64,000 nucleotides of DNA from Ga0077523 sp038324085 (GTDB taxonomy: Bacteria; Pseudomonadota; Gammaproteobacteria; Burkholderiales; Ga0077523). Under the pieces are notes generated by a model that saw nothing but the letters and a program-made list of their open reading frames with translations, ran no database searches and had not been told where the DNA came from. The DNA lies in contig JBBQHP010000004.1 in NCBI GenBank assembly GCA_038324085.1, forward strand, positions 1 to 64,000, written 5' to 3'. Of this stretch, positions 28,493 through 37,379 are shown piece after piece. How positions within the stretch are numbered: the first letter of the stretch is position 1; each line of letters begins with the position of its first letter. The translations under genes were made by a program, and so were the position numbers.

Positions 28493-29367
28493 ACCGTCGT
28501 CCGATGTTTGTGAACTCGCTCATCTCGCTGCTGGTTATGGCAGTTCTCGCGGGTTGTGCCAACGAACAGGGCCAGGCATTCCTGAACAATGTGGGCGGGA
28601 TCGAAGGCCTCCTGAACAACGTCAAACAAGCCACTGGAACCATCACCGAGCCCGAAGAAATCGCCATGGGCCACGGGATCACCGAAACCTTGCTCGGGGC
28701 CCGGCCGATGCTGGACGATCCCGATCTGCAGCGCTACGTGAACGCCCTTGGGGCGTGGGTCGCGAGCCGGTCGGATCGACCGCAATTGCCGTGGCACTTC
28801 GCCGTCAACGACAGCGACTACGTCAACGCTTTCGCCGCGCCAGGCGGTTACATCATTGTCACAAAGGGCATGATGAATCTCATCCAGAACGAGGCGGAAC
28901 TCGCCGGCGTACTTGGCCACGAGATCGGTCACGTCGTGCGCAAGCATCACCTGAACGCCATTCGCAAGGGTGCATTCATCAACCTGCTCGGTGCGGGAGC
29001 CGCTGCAGGAGCAGCCGGCTCCCGCAATGGGCAATTGATCGACGCTCTGGTCGGTCCTACCAAGGAACTGTACGCGCGGGGCCTGGACAAGGACGACGAA
29101 TTCGAAGGTGACCGCATCGGTGTCGTGCTCGCGACACGTGCCGGTTACGATCCCTGGGGCCTGCCCTCAGTCATTCAGACGCTGGCAAAGATCAAGCCGG
29201 ACGACCCGTACATGGCCTTGTTGTTCAAGACGCACCCGAACCCGTCCGCACGCCTTGAAAAGCTGGGTACCGCCATGGGGGTGAGCTTCGACGGCTATCA
29301 GAATCTCGCATTGAACGCCGATCGATTCCAGAGCGCGGTCGCGAAATTGCGCACGGCGGCAAAATAG
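28489..29367 (+). CDS. M48-family metalloprotease lipoprotein
   Basis: A 292-residue periplasmic protease. A lipoprotein signal ends LLVMAVLAGC (lipobox LAGC). The gluzincin motif HEIGH lies in LAGVLGHEIGHVVRKHHLNA, and the third zinc ligand Glu in EFEGDRIGVVLA. FAAPGGYIIVTKGMM is a family block. It lacks the TPR tail of BepA, so it is closer to small Oma1/YcaL-type proteins. It is the third gene of the cyclase operon. Substrate unknown; family members handle outer-membrane protein quality control. Confidence 0.88.
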   Translation: MNRRPMFVNSLISLLVMAVLAGCANEQGQAFLNNVGGIEGLLNNVKQATGTITEPEEIAMGHGITETLLGARPMLDDPDLQRYVNALGAWVASRSDRPQLPWHFAVNDSDYVNAFAAPGGYIIVTKGMMNLIQNEAELAGVLGHEIGHVVRKHHLNAIRKGAFINLLGAGAAAGAAGSRNGQLIDALVGPTKELYARGLDKDDEFEGDRIGVVLATRAGYDPWGLPSVIQTLAKIKPDDPYMALLFKTHPNPSARLEKLGTAMGVSFDGYQNLALNADRFQSAVAKLRTAAK

Positions 29368-29395
29368 TCGATCCGACGCCGGCTCTGAAGCATCA

Positions 29396-29417
29396 AAGCC
29401 CCGCGCGCGCAGGGCTT
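29396..29417. terminator. Hairpin after the M48 gene
   Basis: AAGCCC (29396-29401) and GGGCTT (29412-29417) flank a 10-base loop, 26 bases after the stop. There is no T-run. It lies between convergent genes and may end one or both transcripts. Confidence 0.35.
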
Positions 29418-29480
29418 CGGGGGCAAGCGCAACACGGTGCGCTAACGGCGGGGGCTGGTCCGTGCCGCGCCGGAGAACGG

Positions 29481-29948
29481 TCAGTCGTTGCGGCGGATGC
29501 GCGGGTCGTCTTCCTCGTGCACATACTCGATCGCACTGGGGCCCGTGCCTTTCTCTTCGAGAATGACCGCCGTCCGCGCCCAGCCGTAGTGGGCTTCCCC
29601 AGCAGGTTTCGCGATGACGGCTCCCGCCTTGTACTCGGTCATGTCCTTCCAACTGTAGCTCTCGCCCACGCCGCTCCAGAAGATACCCTTGATGACCGTC
29701 AGTTCGCGATCGTCGGGATGGCGCTGAGGGGCCACTTTCATGCCTGAGGGCATGCGCATGCGGATCACGAAGGGGCCGGGTTGACTCGGGTCACCGGATA
29801 CGACAGCCACCTCGATCGGCCGAGCGAAGCCTGGCGTGAACGACCACTTGAGGTCGTCACCGTTGACCGATTCCGCCGCATGGACCGGGAGGATCACGGC
29901 GCAGGCGAATGCAAGAGCCGCGAGCGGCCTGGAAAGCGAACAATTCAT
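29481..29948 (-). CDS. Exported cupin-domain protein
   Basis: A 155-residue protein with a signal peptide (PLAALAFACAVILPVHAAES). A single cupin-like fold follows: FVIRMRMPSGMKVAPQRHPDDRELTVIKG carries the first cupin motif with His, and KPAGEAHYGWAR the second. Such periplasmic cupins bind metal; this one resembles small ones annotated as DUF4437-like or quercetinase-like. No substrate is implied. It is a lone gene, convergent with the M48 operon. Confidence 0.78.
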   Translation of the reverse strand: MNCSLSRPLAALAFACAVILPVHAAESVNGDDLKWSFTPGFARPIEVAVVSGDPSQPGPFVIRMRMPSGMKVAPQRHPDDRELTVIKGIFWSGVGESYSWKDMTEYKAGAVIAKPAGEAHYGWARTAVILEEKGTGPSAIEYVHEEDDPRIRRND

Positions 29949-30081
29949 GGAGGCGTCTTTCTTCGATCTGGACCGCCGGCATGTCCGGGCGGTGATTTAG
30001 AACGGTTCAGAGGTACGCCGGAAGCGTACGCGCTAGGGAGTCCAAAAGTAGGGCGAAGGTTCCTGAACCCGCTCACAGCGT

Positions 30082-30102
30082 CCGAAGCGTACTTCGCTTC
30101 GG
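30082..30102. terminator. Hairpin downstream of the aminotransferase
   Basis: An 8-bp stem CCGAAGCG/CGCTTCGG with loop TACTT lies 33 bases beyond the aminotransferase stop on the minus strand. No T-run follows. Possible transcript end or RNA-stabilising hairpin. Confidence 0.4.
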
Positions 30103-30134
30103 CCCGCGAATCCAGCAAGCCGACGCTCCGGGCG

Positions 30135-31643
30135 TCAGGCTGCCCGCTTCTTCGACTGAGCCGCTTGGGCGTGCATCTGGGCGTAGGCGTGATGCGCCGC
30201 CGCCTCGGCTTCGCCCACATGAACGTCATGCCCCATGTCCTGCAATACCGAACCCAGAGCCGACAGGCACAGCATCACATTGTCGGGCCGGCACGAATAG
30301 CCCATTGTTCCAAAGCGCCAGATCTTTCCTGCGAGCGGGCCCAGACCTGCGCCGATCTCGAGACTGAACTCGTTCAGCAAGCGCTTGCGCACCTCCGCTT
30401 CGTTGACGCCATCCGGAACCCGCACGGCGTTCATTTGCGGCACGCGCGACTCCTCGCTCACCAGGTATTTCAGCCCCATGGCTTCGAGTCCCGCCTTGAG
30501 TGCCGTGTGGTGGCGGCGATGACGCGCCCAGCAGTCTTCCAGCCCTTCCTCGCGGATCAGCAGCAGCGCTTCGTGCAGCGCGAACAGTGAATTGGTCGGG
30601 GCCGTGTGGTGATACGTACGATTGGTGGCGCCCCAGTAACCAAGCAACAGGTTCATGTCCATGAACCAGCTATGGATCTTGTCCTTGCGGGATTTGACTT
30701 GCTCAACCACTCGCTCGGAGAACGATACGGGTGACAAGCCGGGCGTGCACGACAGGCATTTCTGGCTGCCGGAATAGATTGCGTCCACGCCCCATTCGTC
30801 CACCAGCACTGGTACACCGGCCAGCGAGGTCACGGCATCGACGATGGTCAGCATGTTGTGGCGGTGGGCAATCTCCACGAGAGTCTTGGCGTCGGACAGA
30901 CAACCCGTCGAAGTCTCGGCATGGACGAACGCGACCACTTTCGCATCGGGATTCGCCTTCAGCGTGTCCTCGAGGCGCTGGGGATCGACCGGCGTGCCCC
31001 ATTCGTGCTCGATAGTTACCGGCACTCCGCCACAGCGGATCACGTTCTCCAGCATCCGTCCGCCGAACACGCCGTTGACGCACACGACGACCTTGTCGCC
31101 AGGCACCACCATGTTCACGAAGCAATACTCCATGCCTACCGAGCCCGGGCCCGAAACCGGAAAGGTAAGCGGGTTCTTGGTCTGGTAGACGTAGCGCAGC
31201 AGCGCTTTCAACTCCTCCATCATGTCCACGAAAACCGGATCGAGGTATCCGATCGCAGGCTGGCTCATGGTGGTGAGCACCCGCGGATGGATCTCCGTGG
31301 GCCCGGGGCCCATCAGCGTGCGCTGGGGCGGGTGAAAGGATTGGATGCGCTTCGACGGCAGGTACGGATTCATTGTGTCGCTCCCTGAGATGGCGGATCC
31401 GAAGAGGAGGTTCTCGTCCTCGCCGCGCGATTTCACCCGGATCGGGCGGCGATGGTTGGCCTCGTTCAGAACTTCGAGGGCCTCGATGCGGCCCTCCGTG
31501 ACGGCTTCGATCTCCATGGCCCAGCGCGCCGGGACATAGCCTGACTTCACCCAGTTGCTGAGGACGGCCCGGTCCAGCTTGAGTCGGCGAGCTGCTTCGG
31601 CCTGGGTGCCGAAATGTTCCACGAGTCGTTCGGCGCAGTTCAT
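30135..31643 (-). CDS. Alanine-glyoxylate/serine-type aminotransferase with joined N-terminal helix-turn-helix
   Basis: The full frame encodes 502 residues. Residues 1-65 look like a Cro/YdaS-type helix-turn-helix (VEHFGTQAEAARRLKLDRA, LSNWVKSGYVPARWAMEIE). After a linker, residues 91-502 form a class V aminotransferase: TLMGPGPTEIHPRVL, GPGSVGMEYCFVN, VDAVTSLAGVPV and the PLP lysine (about 295) in SGSQKCLSCTPG. Family enzymes use alanine or serine with glyoxylate or pyruvate. An ATG at 31373 with AGGGAG 7 bases upstream starts exactly at the enzyme, so the enzyme may be made alone, with the HTH protein reading through in frame. Both products are possible. A palindrome lies 39 bases upstream of the first ATG. 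Confidence 0.82.
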   Translation of the reverse strand: MNCAERLVEHFGTQAEAARRLKLDRAVLSNWVKSGYVPARWAMEIEAVTEGRIEALEVLNEANHRRPIRVKSRGEDENLLFGSAISGSDTMNPYLPSKRIQSFHPPQRTLMGPGPTEIHPRVLTTMSQPAIGYLDPVFVDMMEELKALLRYVYQTKNPLTFPVSGPGSVGMEYCFVNMVVPGDKVVVCVNGVFGGRMLENVIRCGGVPVTIEHEWGTPVDPQRLEDTLKANPDAKVVAFVHAETSTGCLSDAKTLVEIAHRHNMLTIVDAVTSLAGVPVLVDEWGVDAIYSGSQKCLSCTPGLSPVSFSERVVEQVKSRKDKIHSWFMDMNLLLGYWGATNRTYHHTAPTNSLFALHEALLLIREEGLEDCWARHRRHHTALKAGLEAMGLKYLVSEESRVPQMNAVRVPDGVNEAEVRKRLLNEFSLEIGAGLGPLAGKIWRFGTMGYSCRPDNVMLCLSALGSVLQDMGHDVHVGEAEAAAHHAYAQMHAQAAQSKKRAA

Positions 31644-31681
31644 GGGTCAACGGATACGAAGCGAGCGGTGAGCTTGCCCTA

Positions 31682-31696
31682 TCAAATTAAATTTGA
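31682..31696. promoter_or_regulatory. AT-rich palindrome, candidate operator
   Basis: TCAAATT-A-AATTTGA is a perfect 15-base palindrome in an otherwise GC-rich genome, 39 bases upstream of the HTH/aminotransferase start. A half-site TCAAATTA recurs at 31831-31838. The 293-base gap to ttcA (31644-31936) holds nothing else I recognise. The site would suit binding by the HTH domain itself or by another dimeric regulator. Confidence 0.5.
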
Positions 31697-31936
31697 CAAG
31701 GCGCATATGAGACATTGCGAGTCCAAGAGGCTTGCCGCGAGCGCGGCTTGCGAACAAGACGCTTCTCCCTCGTCAATTCGAACGCGAGACCGCCGTTCCG
31801 TGGGCTACTATAGGTAGTGTGCGCTCACAATCAAATTATCACTCGCTGAGCCCGAGGTGCGTAGTGCCCGGGAACTATTCGGTGCCGGATGCCGTAGCCC
31901 CGACCGCACGCTCAAGCGCTGCGCCAGCCCTGGACC

Positions 31937-32827
31937 TCAGTCGCCGCGGACGATCCGCAGTGATGCCGGGGCCGATGGGACCGGCTCGGGATCGAAAGCG
32001 GTGTCCCCGTCCGCTGTCGGCACGCCGGTCGGAGCGAGGCTCGCAAAATCGAACAGCTTGCCGTCGGCGAGGTGCGAAGGGACCACGTTCTGCAATGCGC
32101 GGAACATATTGTCGAGGCGCCCGGGATACTGCTTCTCCCAGCCCTGCAGCATGGATTTCACCTGCCTGCGTTGCAGGGTTTCCTGGGAGCCGCAAAGGTC
32201 GCACGGAATGATCGGAAACTGCCGCAGCTCGGCCCAGGCCGCGAGATCGCTCTCCTTGCAATAGGCCAGCGGCCGGATGACCACGTTCTTGCCGTCGTCT
32301 GAAACCAGCTTCGGTGGCATCCCCTTTAGCTTCGAGCCGAAGAACATGTTGAGCAAGACGGTCTCGAGGATGTCATCGCGGTGGTGCCCGAGCGCGATGC
32401 GTGTCGCACCGATCTCCGAGGCCACCCGGTAGAGCACGCCGCGCCGCAGGCGCGAGCACAGGGAACACATCGTCCGGCCTTCCGGGACAAGGCGCTTGAC
32501 GGTGCTGTAGGTGTCCTGGACCTCGATGCGGTACGCAATACCGAGCGCGTCGAGGTACTCGGGCAGTATGTGCGCCGGATAACCAGGATGACGCTGGTCC
32601 AGATTCACCGCCACGATCTCGAAATCGATGGGGGCATGTGCGCGCAGATGCAACAGAATATCAAGCAGGCTGTAGCTGTCCTTGCCGCCTGACAGGCACA
32701 CCATCACTCGGTCACCATCGCGGATCATGTCGTAATCGGCGATGGCCTCGCCGACCAGTCGGCGCAGCCGCTTGGCCAGTTTGTTGTCCTCGAACGCCCG
32801 CTTGCGAGTATCCCTTTCGGTGGTCAC
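31937..32827 (-). CDS. ttcA: tRNA 2-thiocytidine(32) synthetase TtcA
   Basis: A 296-residue enzyme inserting sulfur at C32 of tRNA, with a 4Fe-4S cluster. The PP-loop is CLSGGKDSYSLLDILL. Two CxxC motifs are visible, TMCSLCSRLRRG and IPCDLCGSQETLQRR, with HHRDDILETVLLNMFFG between. The start is GTG 32827, which overlaps the stop of the pteridine reductase (GTGA). This start puts homology (FEDNKLAKRLRRLVGEAI) at the expected distance. Confidence 0.95.
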   Translation of the reverse strand: MTTERDTRKRAFEDNKLAKRLRRLVGEAIADYDMIRDGDRVMVCLSGGKDSYSLLDILLHLRAHAPIDFEIVAVNLDQRHPGYPAHILPEYLDALGIAYRIEVQDTYSTVKRLVPEGRTMCSLCSRLRRGVLYRVASEIGATRIALGHHRDDILETVLLNMFFGSKLKGMPPKLVSDDGKNVVIRPLAYCKESDLAAWAELRQFPIIPCDLCGSQETLQRRQVKSMLQGWEKQYPGRLDNMFRALQNVVPSHLADGKLFDFASLAPTGVPTADGDTAFDPEPVPSAPASLRIVRGD

Positions 32828-33564
32828 AGGAGTACGCTCCGGCCGCCGTCGACCGCGATGATCTGTCCGGTGATGTACGGCGCGTCGTTGACCAGGAAGC
32901 GCACCGTCCTGGCGATGTCGTCGGGTTCGCCGGTCCGCTTGAGCAGCGTGGTGTTCACGATGCGCTGCCGCGCGAGCGCGTCGGTCCATGCATCGTCCTC
33001 CGGCCAGAGTATGGCGCCGGGCGAGACGCCGTTCACCCGTACTTCCGGCCCCAGTTCGCGGGCGAGGGCGCGCGTGAGCGACATCAATCCGCCCTTCGCC
33101 ACGTTGTAGACGGTGTAGTTCTTCATCGGCCGGTCGGCATGGATGTCGACGATGTTCACGATGCAACCCTCGGTCTTGCGCAGGTACTGGGCGGCGGCCT
33201 GGGACAGAAACAGCGGTGTCTTGAGATTGGTGCCGACCAGGTCATCCCAGGAGTCCTCGGTGATTTCGCCGACGGTCGTCGGATAGAAGCTCGACGCGTT
33301 GTTGACCAGCACGTCGAGTCGCTCGAAACGCTCGACGGTGTCATGGACGAGCGCGGGCAGGTTGGCCATGTTGAGCAGGTCGGCCTGCACCAGGGCAACG
33401 GAATCCGGGCGTATCGCGTTCAGTTCAGCCTGCAGCGCGCGCGCTTCCGTGGCAGAGCTCCGGTAGTGCACCATGAGGTTTGCGCCCTCTGCATGAAGCA
33501 GACGGCAGATCGCCGCGCCTACGCGCTTCGCGCCTCCGGTGATCAGCACCACCTTGCTTTGCAT
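32824..33564 (-). CDS. Pteridine reductase (short-chain dehydrogenase, FolM/PTR1-like)
   Basis: A 246-residue SDR. The cofactor motif TGGAKRVGAAI is the pteridine-reductase variant, and HYRSSATEA suits NADPH. NNASSFYPTTVGE and the catalytic YNVAKGG (Tyr and Lys) follow, with PGAILWPE downstream. Such enzymes reduce dihydrofolate or dihydrobiopterin. It is coupled to ttcA by a 4-base overlap, a pairing common in betaproteobacteria. It diverges from the NDUFAF7-type methyltransferase gene with about 64 bases between starts. Confidence 0.88.
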   Translation of the reverse strand: MQSKVVLITGGAKRVGAAICRLLHAEGANLMVHYRSSATEARALQAELNAIRPDSVALVQADLLNMANLPALVHDTVERFERLDVLVNNASSFYPTTVGEITEDSWDDLVGTNLKTPLFLSQAAAQYLRKTEGCIVNIVDIHADRPMKNYTVYNVAKGGLMSLTRALARELGPEVRVNGVSPGAILWPEDDAWTDALARQRIVNTTLLKRTGEPDDIARTVRFLVNDAPYITGQIIAVDGGRSVLL

Positions 33565-33628
33565 CCGGCCGTGTCCTCGTTGTCTAATTTCGGATTGCGG
33601 ATTCTACTCGCCCGACTCGCCTCGACCG

Positions 33629-34789
33629 ATGTCAGCCATTGCACCAGACTTAGCACCCGGTTCGGACGCCGCTGCCCACAGCGCGGTGCTGAGCGCGGCC
33701 ATCGGTCGCCGTATCGATGCGGCTTCCGGGTGGATCGGCTTCGACGTTTTCATGGACTTGGCCTTGTACGAGCCCGGGCTTGGTTACTACAGCGGCGGAG
33801 CGACCAAGTTCGGTCAGGCCGGCGATTTCGTCACTGCACCCGAACTGTCGCCGATGTTCGGACGTACGCTCGCGCGCCAGGTCGCGCAGGTGCTGGAAGT
33901 GACGCGTGGCGAAGTTCTCGAGATCGGCCCGGGTTCCGGCCGCCTCGCGGTCGACTTGTTGCTCGAGCTCGAGCAACTCGGCACCCTGCCTCGGCACTAC
34001 CACATGCTCGAATTGAGCGGCGAACTGCGCGCCCGGCAGCGCGAATCCGTCGCGACCGCAGCGCCTCACCTGCTCGCGCGGGTGGACTGGCTCGAAGCGC
34101 TTCCCGCAGCCTTCGAGGGCGTCGTGATCGCGAACGAAGTTCTGGATGCAGTGCCCGTGCACATGGTCGCCTGGCGCGAGGACGGACTGTTCGAGCGGGG
34201 CGTGAGCCGCTCTGGCGACGGATTCGCCTGGTCCGAACGGCCGCTCCGCGTGGGCCCGCTTGCCGATGCCGCACGAACCGCAAACCTCGCCCCGCCGTTC
34301 GTGACCGAGATCGGCCTGCGCGCGCAAGCGCTGGCGGCAGCGATCGCCGAGTCACTTTCCTTCGGTGTCTTGCTGGTCATCGACTACGGTTTCGGCAGCG
34401 CCGAGTTCCACCACCCGCAGCGCTCGCACGGGACGCTCATGTGCCACTACCGGCATCGTGCGCACGACGATCCGTTCTTCCTGCCGGGGTTGCAGGATAT
34501 AACTGCCCATGTCGATTTTACGGCGGTGGCCGAAGCTGCTGTGGACGCGGGACTATCTCTGCTCGGCTACACGACGCAGGGGCGATTCCTGATCAATTGC
34601 GGGATCACCGAGCTGTTGGCACGCGAACACCCGGAACAACCTTCGCACTACCTGCCGATTGCCTCGCAGGCCCACCGGCTGTTGAGTCCGGCGGAAATGG
34701 GCGAACTCTTCAAGGTCCTGGCTGTGGGACGTCGCGTCGACGAACCCCTGCTGGGATTTCCCATCGGCGACCTTTCAAGACTGCTCTGA
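33629..34789 (+). CDS. SAM-dependent methyltransferase, NDUFAF7/MidA family
   Basis: A 386-residue protein. FMDLALYEPGLGYYSGGATKFGQAGDFVTAPELSP-type blocks open the domain, with SAM motif VLEIGPGSGRLAVDLL and ANEVLDAVPVHMVAWR downstream. The mitochondrial homologue NDUFAF7 methylates an arginine of a complex I subunit during assembly. Bacterial substrates are mostly unknown. The window encodes a complex I-like assembly at 51-59 kb, but no link is shown. ATG 33629 chosen as the first before homology. The stop lies just before the dehalogenase start. Confidence 0.88.
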   Translation: MSAIAPDLAPGSDAAAHSAVLSAAIGRRIDAASGWIGFDVFMDLALYEPGLGYYSGGATKFGQAGDFVTAPELSPMFGRTLARQVAQVLEVTRGEVLEIGPGSGRLAVDLLLELEQLGTLPRHYHMLELSGELRARQRESVATAAPHLLARVDWLEALPAAFEGVVIANEVLDAVPVHMVAWREDGLFERGVSRSGDGFAWSERPLRVGPLADAARTANLAPPFVTEIGLRAQALAAAIAESLSFGVLLVIDYGFGSAEFHHPQRSHGTLMCHYRHRAHDDPFFLPGLQDITAHVDFTAVAEAAVDAGLSLLGYTTQGRFLINCGITELLAREHPEQPSHYLPIASQAHRLLSPAEMGELFKVLAVGRRVDEPLLGFPIGDLSRLL

Positions 34790-34790
34790 C

Positions 34791-35693
34791 ATGATCGAAG
34801 TCCTGCGCACACCCGACGAACGCTTCGTGCATCTGCCCGACTTTGCGGTTGCCCCGAAATACCTGGAGGTCCCCGGATTCTCCGGGCTGCGCATGCACTA
34901 TGCCGAAACCGGTCCGCACGATGCAGAGGAAGTATTCCTTTGCCTTCACGGCGAGCCCACCTGGAGTTACCTGTATCGACGCATGATCCCGGTGTTCACC
35001 GCGGCCGGCCATCGCGCGGTGGCGCCGGACCTGTTCGGTTTCGGCCGCTCCGACAAACCGGTCGATGATGACTGGTACACCTTCGAGCGGCATCGCGAGT
35101 CTTTGCTTGCCTTCATCGATGCGCTCGATCTCGCCAACGTGACGCTGGTGTGCCAGGACTGGGGCGGCCTGCTCGGACTGACCTTGCCCATGACGATGCC
35201 CGAACGATTCTCCCGGCTCATCGTCATGAACACGACACTCGGCACCGGCGACGTTCCGCTGCCGGACGGCTTCAAGGCCTGGCGGCAATGGGTCGCGGCC
35301 AACCCCGATCTCGATTGCGCGAAGCTGCTGGGCCGGGCCTGCCCGCATCTCTCCGCTGCCGAGGCCGCAGCCTACTCCGCACCGTACCCGGATGTGCGAT
35401 TCAAGGCCGGGGCTCGGCGGTTCCCGCAACTCGTACCCGACCACCCTGACGCACCAGGCGCCGAGCTGTCGCGCCGCGCCCGAATCTGGTGGCGTGAGCG
35501 GTGGCGCGGTCAGAGTTTCATGGCCGTCGGCATGCGGGATCCCGTGCTCGGACCCGAGGTGATGGAAGTGCTGCGGGCGGATATCCGCGGATGCCCACCA
35601 CCGATGCAGATTGCGGAGGGCGGGCACTTTCTGCAGGAATGGGGCGAGCCGATCGCCGCACAGGCACTGGCCCAATTCGCGGACGGCGTCTGA
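34791..35693 (+). CDS. Haloalkane dehalogenase, HLD-I (DhlA-like)
   Basis: A 300-residue alpha/beta hydrolase that closely follows DhlA. The oxyanion-hole segment is LCLHGEPTWSYLYRRM. Nucleophile Asp123 is in CQDWGG, with halide-binding Trp124. A second halide-binding Trp164 sits in GFKAWRQW. Catalytic acid Asp250 is in AVGMRDPVLG and His279 in EGGHFLQEW. All five known functional positions are present, so hydrolysis of haloalkanes to alcohols is likely. The substrate range is set by the cap and cannot be read. It starts one base after the methyltransferase stop. No dehalogenase regulator or transporter is nearby. Confidence 0.88.
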   Translation: MIEVLRTPDERFVHLPDFAVAPKYLEVPGFSGLRMHYAETGPHDAEEVFLCLHGEPTWSYLYRRMIPVFTAAGHRAVAPDLFGFGRSDKPVDDDWYTFERHRESLLAFIDALDLANVTLVCQDWGGLLGLTLPMTMPERFSRLIVMNTTLGTGDVPLPDGFKAWRQWVAANPDLDCAKLLGRACPHLSAAEAAAYSAPYPDVRFKAGARRFPQLVPDHPDAPGAELSRRARIWWRERWRGQSFMAVGMRDPVLGPEVMEVLRADIRGCPPPMQIAEGGHFLQEWGEPIAAQALAQFADGV

Positions 35694-35870
35694 CGAGCGA
35701 CGCCGGTGACATGCGGCGCGCGTGGCGAGCCGCGGCCCGAATTGCACCGGCCTGCCGACCGAGCCGCCCGAAGTTCACGCGCCGCCGCAGCGATCGAGGC
35801 CGGGTTCATTCCGGTAACGCTATCATTCGGGCGATTCGAACCACTGGTTTTGCGACCTCCACATCTCCTG

Positions 35871-37220
35871 ATGCATATTCACATCCTCGGCATCTGCGGC
35901 ACGTTCATGGGCGGCATTGCGGTCATCGCGAAACAGGCCGGCCATACCGTGACCGGGTGCGACGCCAACGTCTATCCGCCCATGAGTACGCAGCTCGAGG
36001 CGCAGGGCATCGCGCTGACGGAGGGGTTCGGGTCCGGGCAGGCCGACATCGATTGCGATCTGTTCGTGATCGGTAACGTGGTCGCGCGCGGCAATCCGCT
36101 GATGGAGGAGATCCTGAACCGCGGCTTGCCTTACGTTTCCGGCCCGCAATGGCTGGCGGAGACGATCCTGCGCAAGAAATGGGTACTCGCGGTGGCGGGA
36201 ACCCATGGCAAGACGACGACGACGTCGATGCTCGCCTGGATCCTCGAATATGCAAAGCTCGATCCGGGTTTTCTCATCGGCGGTGTCGCCCTGGATTTCG
36301 GCCTGTCGGCGCGCACCACGACCAGCCCGTTCTTCGTCATCGAGGCCGACGAATACGATACCGCGTTCTTCGACAAGCGCTCCAAGTTCGTCCATTACCG
36401 CGCGCGCACCGCGGTATTGAACAATCTCGAATTCGACCACGCCGACATCTTTCCCGATCTGGCCGCCATCGAGACGCAGTTCCATCACTTCGTGCGCACG
36501 GTTCCCGGCAATGGCCTGATCGTCGCGAACGGGGTCGAGCAGAGCCTGGAGCGCGTCCTCGCCCGGGGTTGCTGGACACCGGTCGAGCACTTCGGCGTGG
36601 ACGCCGGGTGGCAGGCGGCGGCACCGGATCCGTCCGGCGCGTTCGAGGTGATGTTGGCTGGCGGGAATCAAGGCCGGGTGCAATGGGATCAGCTTGGCGC
36701 GCACAACCGCATGAACGCGCTTGCGGCCATCGCCGCTGCCCGTCACGCGGGCGTTCCCGTGCCGGTGGCCATCGAAGCCCTGGACCGGTTCAAGGGCGTC
36801 AAGCGGCGGATGGAGCTGCGCGGGGTGGTCAACGGCATCGCCGTCTACGACGACTTCGCGCACCATCCGACTGCGATCGCGACCACGCTGGCCGGCCTGC
36901 GGCGCAAGGTGGGTGGTGCGCGGATCCTGGCCGCACTGGAGCCTCGTTCCAACACCATGAAGCTGGGGGTGATGAAGGCACAGCTGCCGGCCAGCCTGGC
37001 TGACGCCGATCGCGTGTTCTGCTACACCGGCGGCCTGGGTTGGGACGCCGCAGCATCATTGCAGCCGCTCGGCCCGAAGGCGACGACGCACGACGATCTT
37101 GCACAAATGGTCGAGGCCATAGCGCGTGAAGCGACGGCGGGCGATCAGGTGCTGGTCATGAGCAACGGCGGTTTCGGCGGCATCCACGGCAAACTGCTGA
37201 ACCGATTGGAGCGACAATGA
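35871..37220 (+). CDS. mpl: UDP-MurNAc:L-Ala-gamma-D-Glu-meso-DAP ligase
   Basis: A 449-residue Mur ligase that reattaches recycled tripeptide to UDP-MurNAc. Nucleotide-binding HIHILGICGTFMGG starts the protein. The ATP P-loop is GTHGKTTTTSML. EADEYDTAFFDKRSKF and YDDFAHHPTAI are Mpl/MurC signatures. ATG 35871 gives the standard start. It joins dapF in meso-DAP metabolism. The gap before it is 177 bases without another recognised gene. Confidence 0.94.
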   Translation: MHIHILGICGTFMGGIAVIAKQAGHTVTGCDANVYPPMSTQLEAQGIALTEGFGSGQADIDCDLFVIGNVVARGNPLMEEILNRGLPYVSGPQWLAETILRKKWVLAVAGTHGKTTTTSMLAWILEYAKLDPGFLIGGVALDFGLSARTTTSPFFVIEADEYDTAFFDKRSKFVHYRARTAVLNNLEFDHADIFPDLAAIETQFHHFVRTVPGNGLIVANGVEQSLERVLARGCWTPVEHFGVDAGWQAAAPDPSGAFEVMLAGGNQGRVQWDQLGAHNRMNALAAIAAARHAGVPVPVAIEALDRFKGVKRRMELRGVVNGIAVYDDFAHHPTAIATTLAGLRRKVGGARILAALEPRSNTMKLGVMKAQLPASLADADRVFCYTGGLGWDAAASLQPLGPKATTHDDLAQMVEAIAREATAGDQVLVMSNGGFGGIHGKLLNRLERQ

Positions 37221-37379
37221 CGAGAACGCCTGCGCCAGAGCCGATGTCCATGCCGACGGATCGCGCGAGCGAATGGATCACCGGGCGCGGTCGGCTCCCC
37301 ATTTGTGTCCCCTGTACTCCGGGATCTGCTCGCTCGTATTAGCCTGCCGCTTCCGGATTCATCCCGAACAAGGTGCACC

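Noticed and set aside
30135..31643. HTH domain as the antitoxin of a toxin-antitoxin pair
   Set aside because: No toxin-like gene lies next to it; the frame continues into an enzyme instead.
31682..31698. A plus-strand promoter using the perfect TTGACA at 31693
   Set aside because: No acceptable -10 at 16-18 bases and no gene on the plus strand follows. The hexamer is part of the palindrome.
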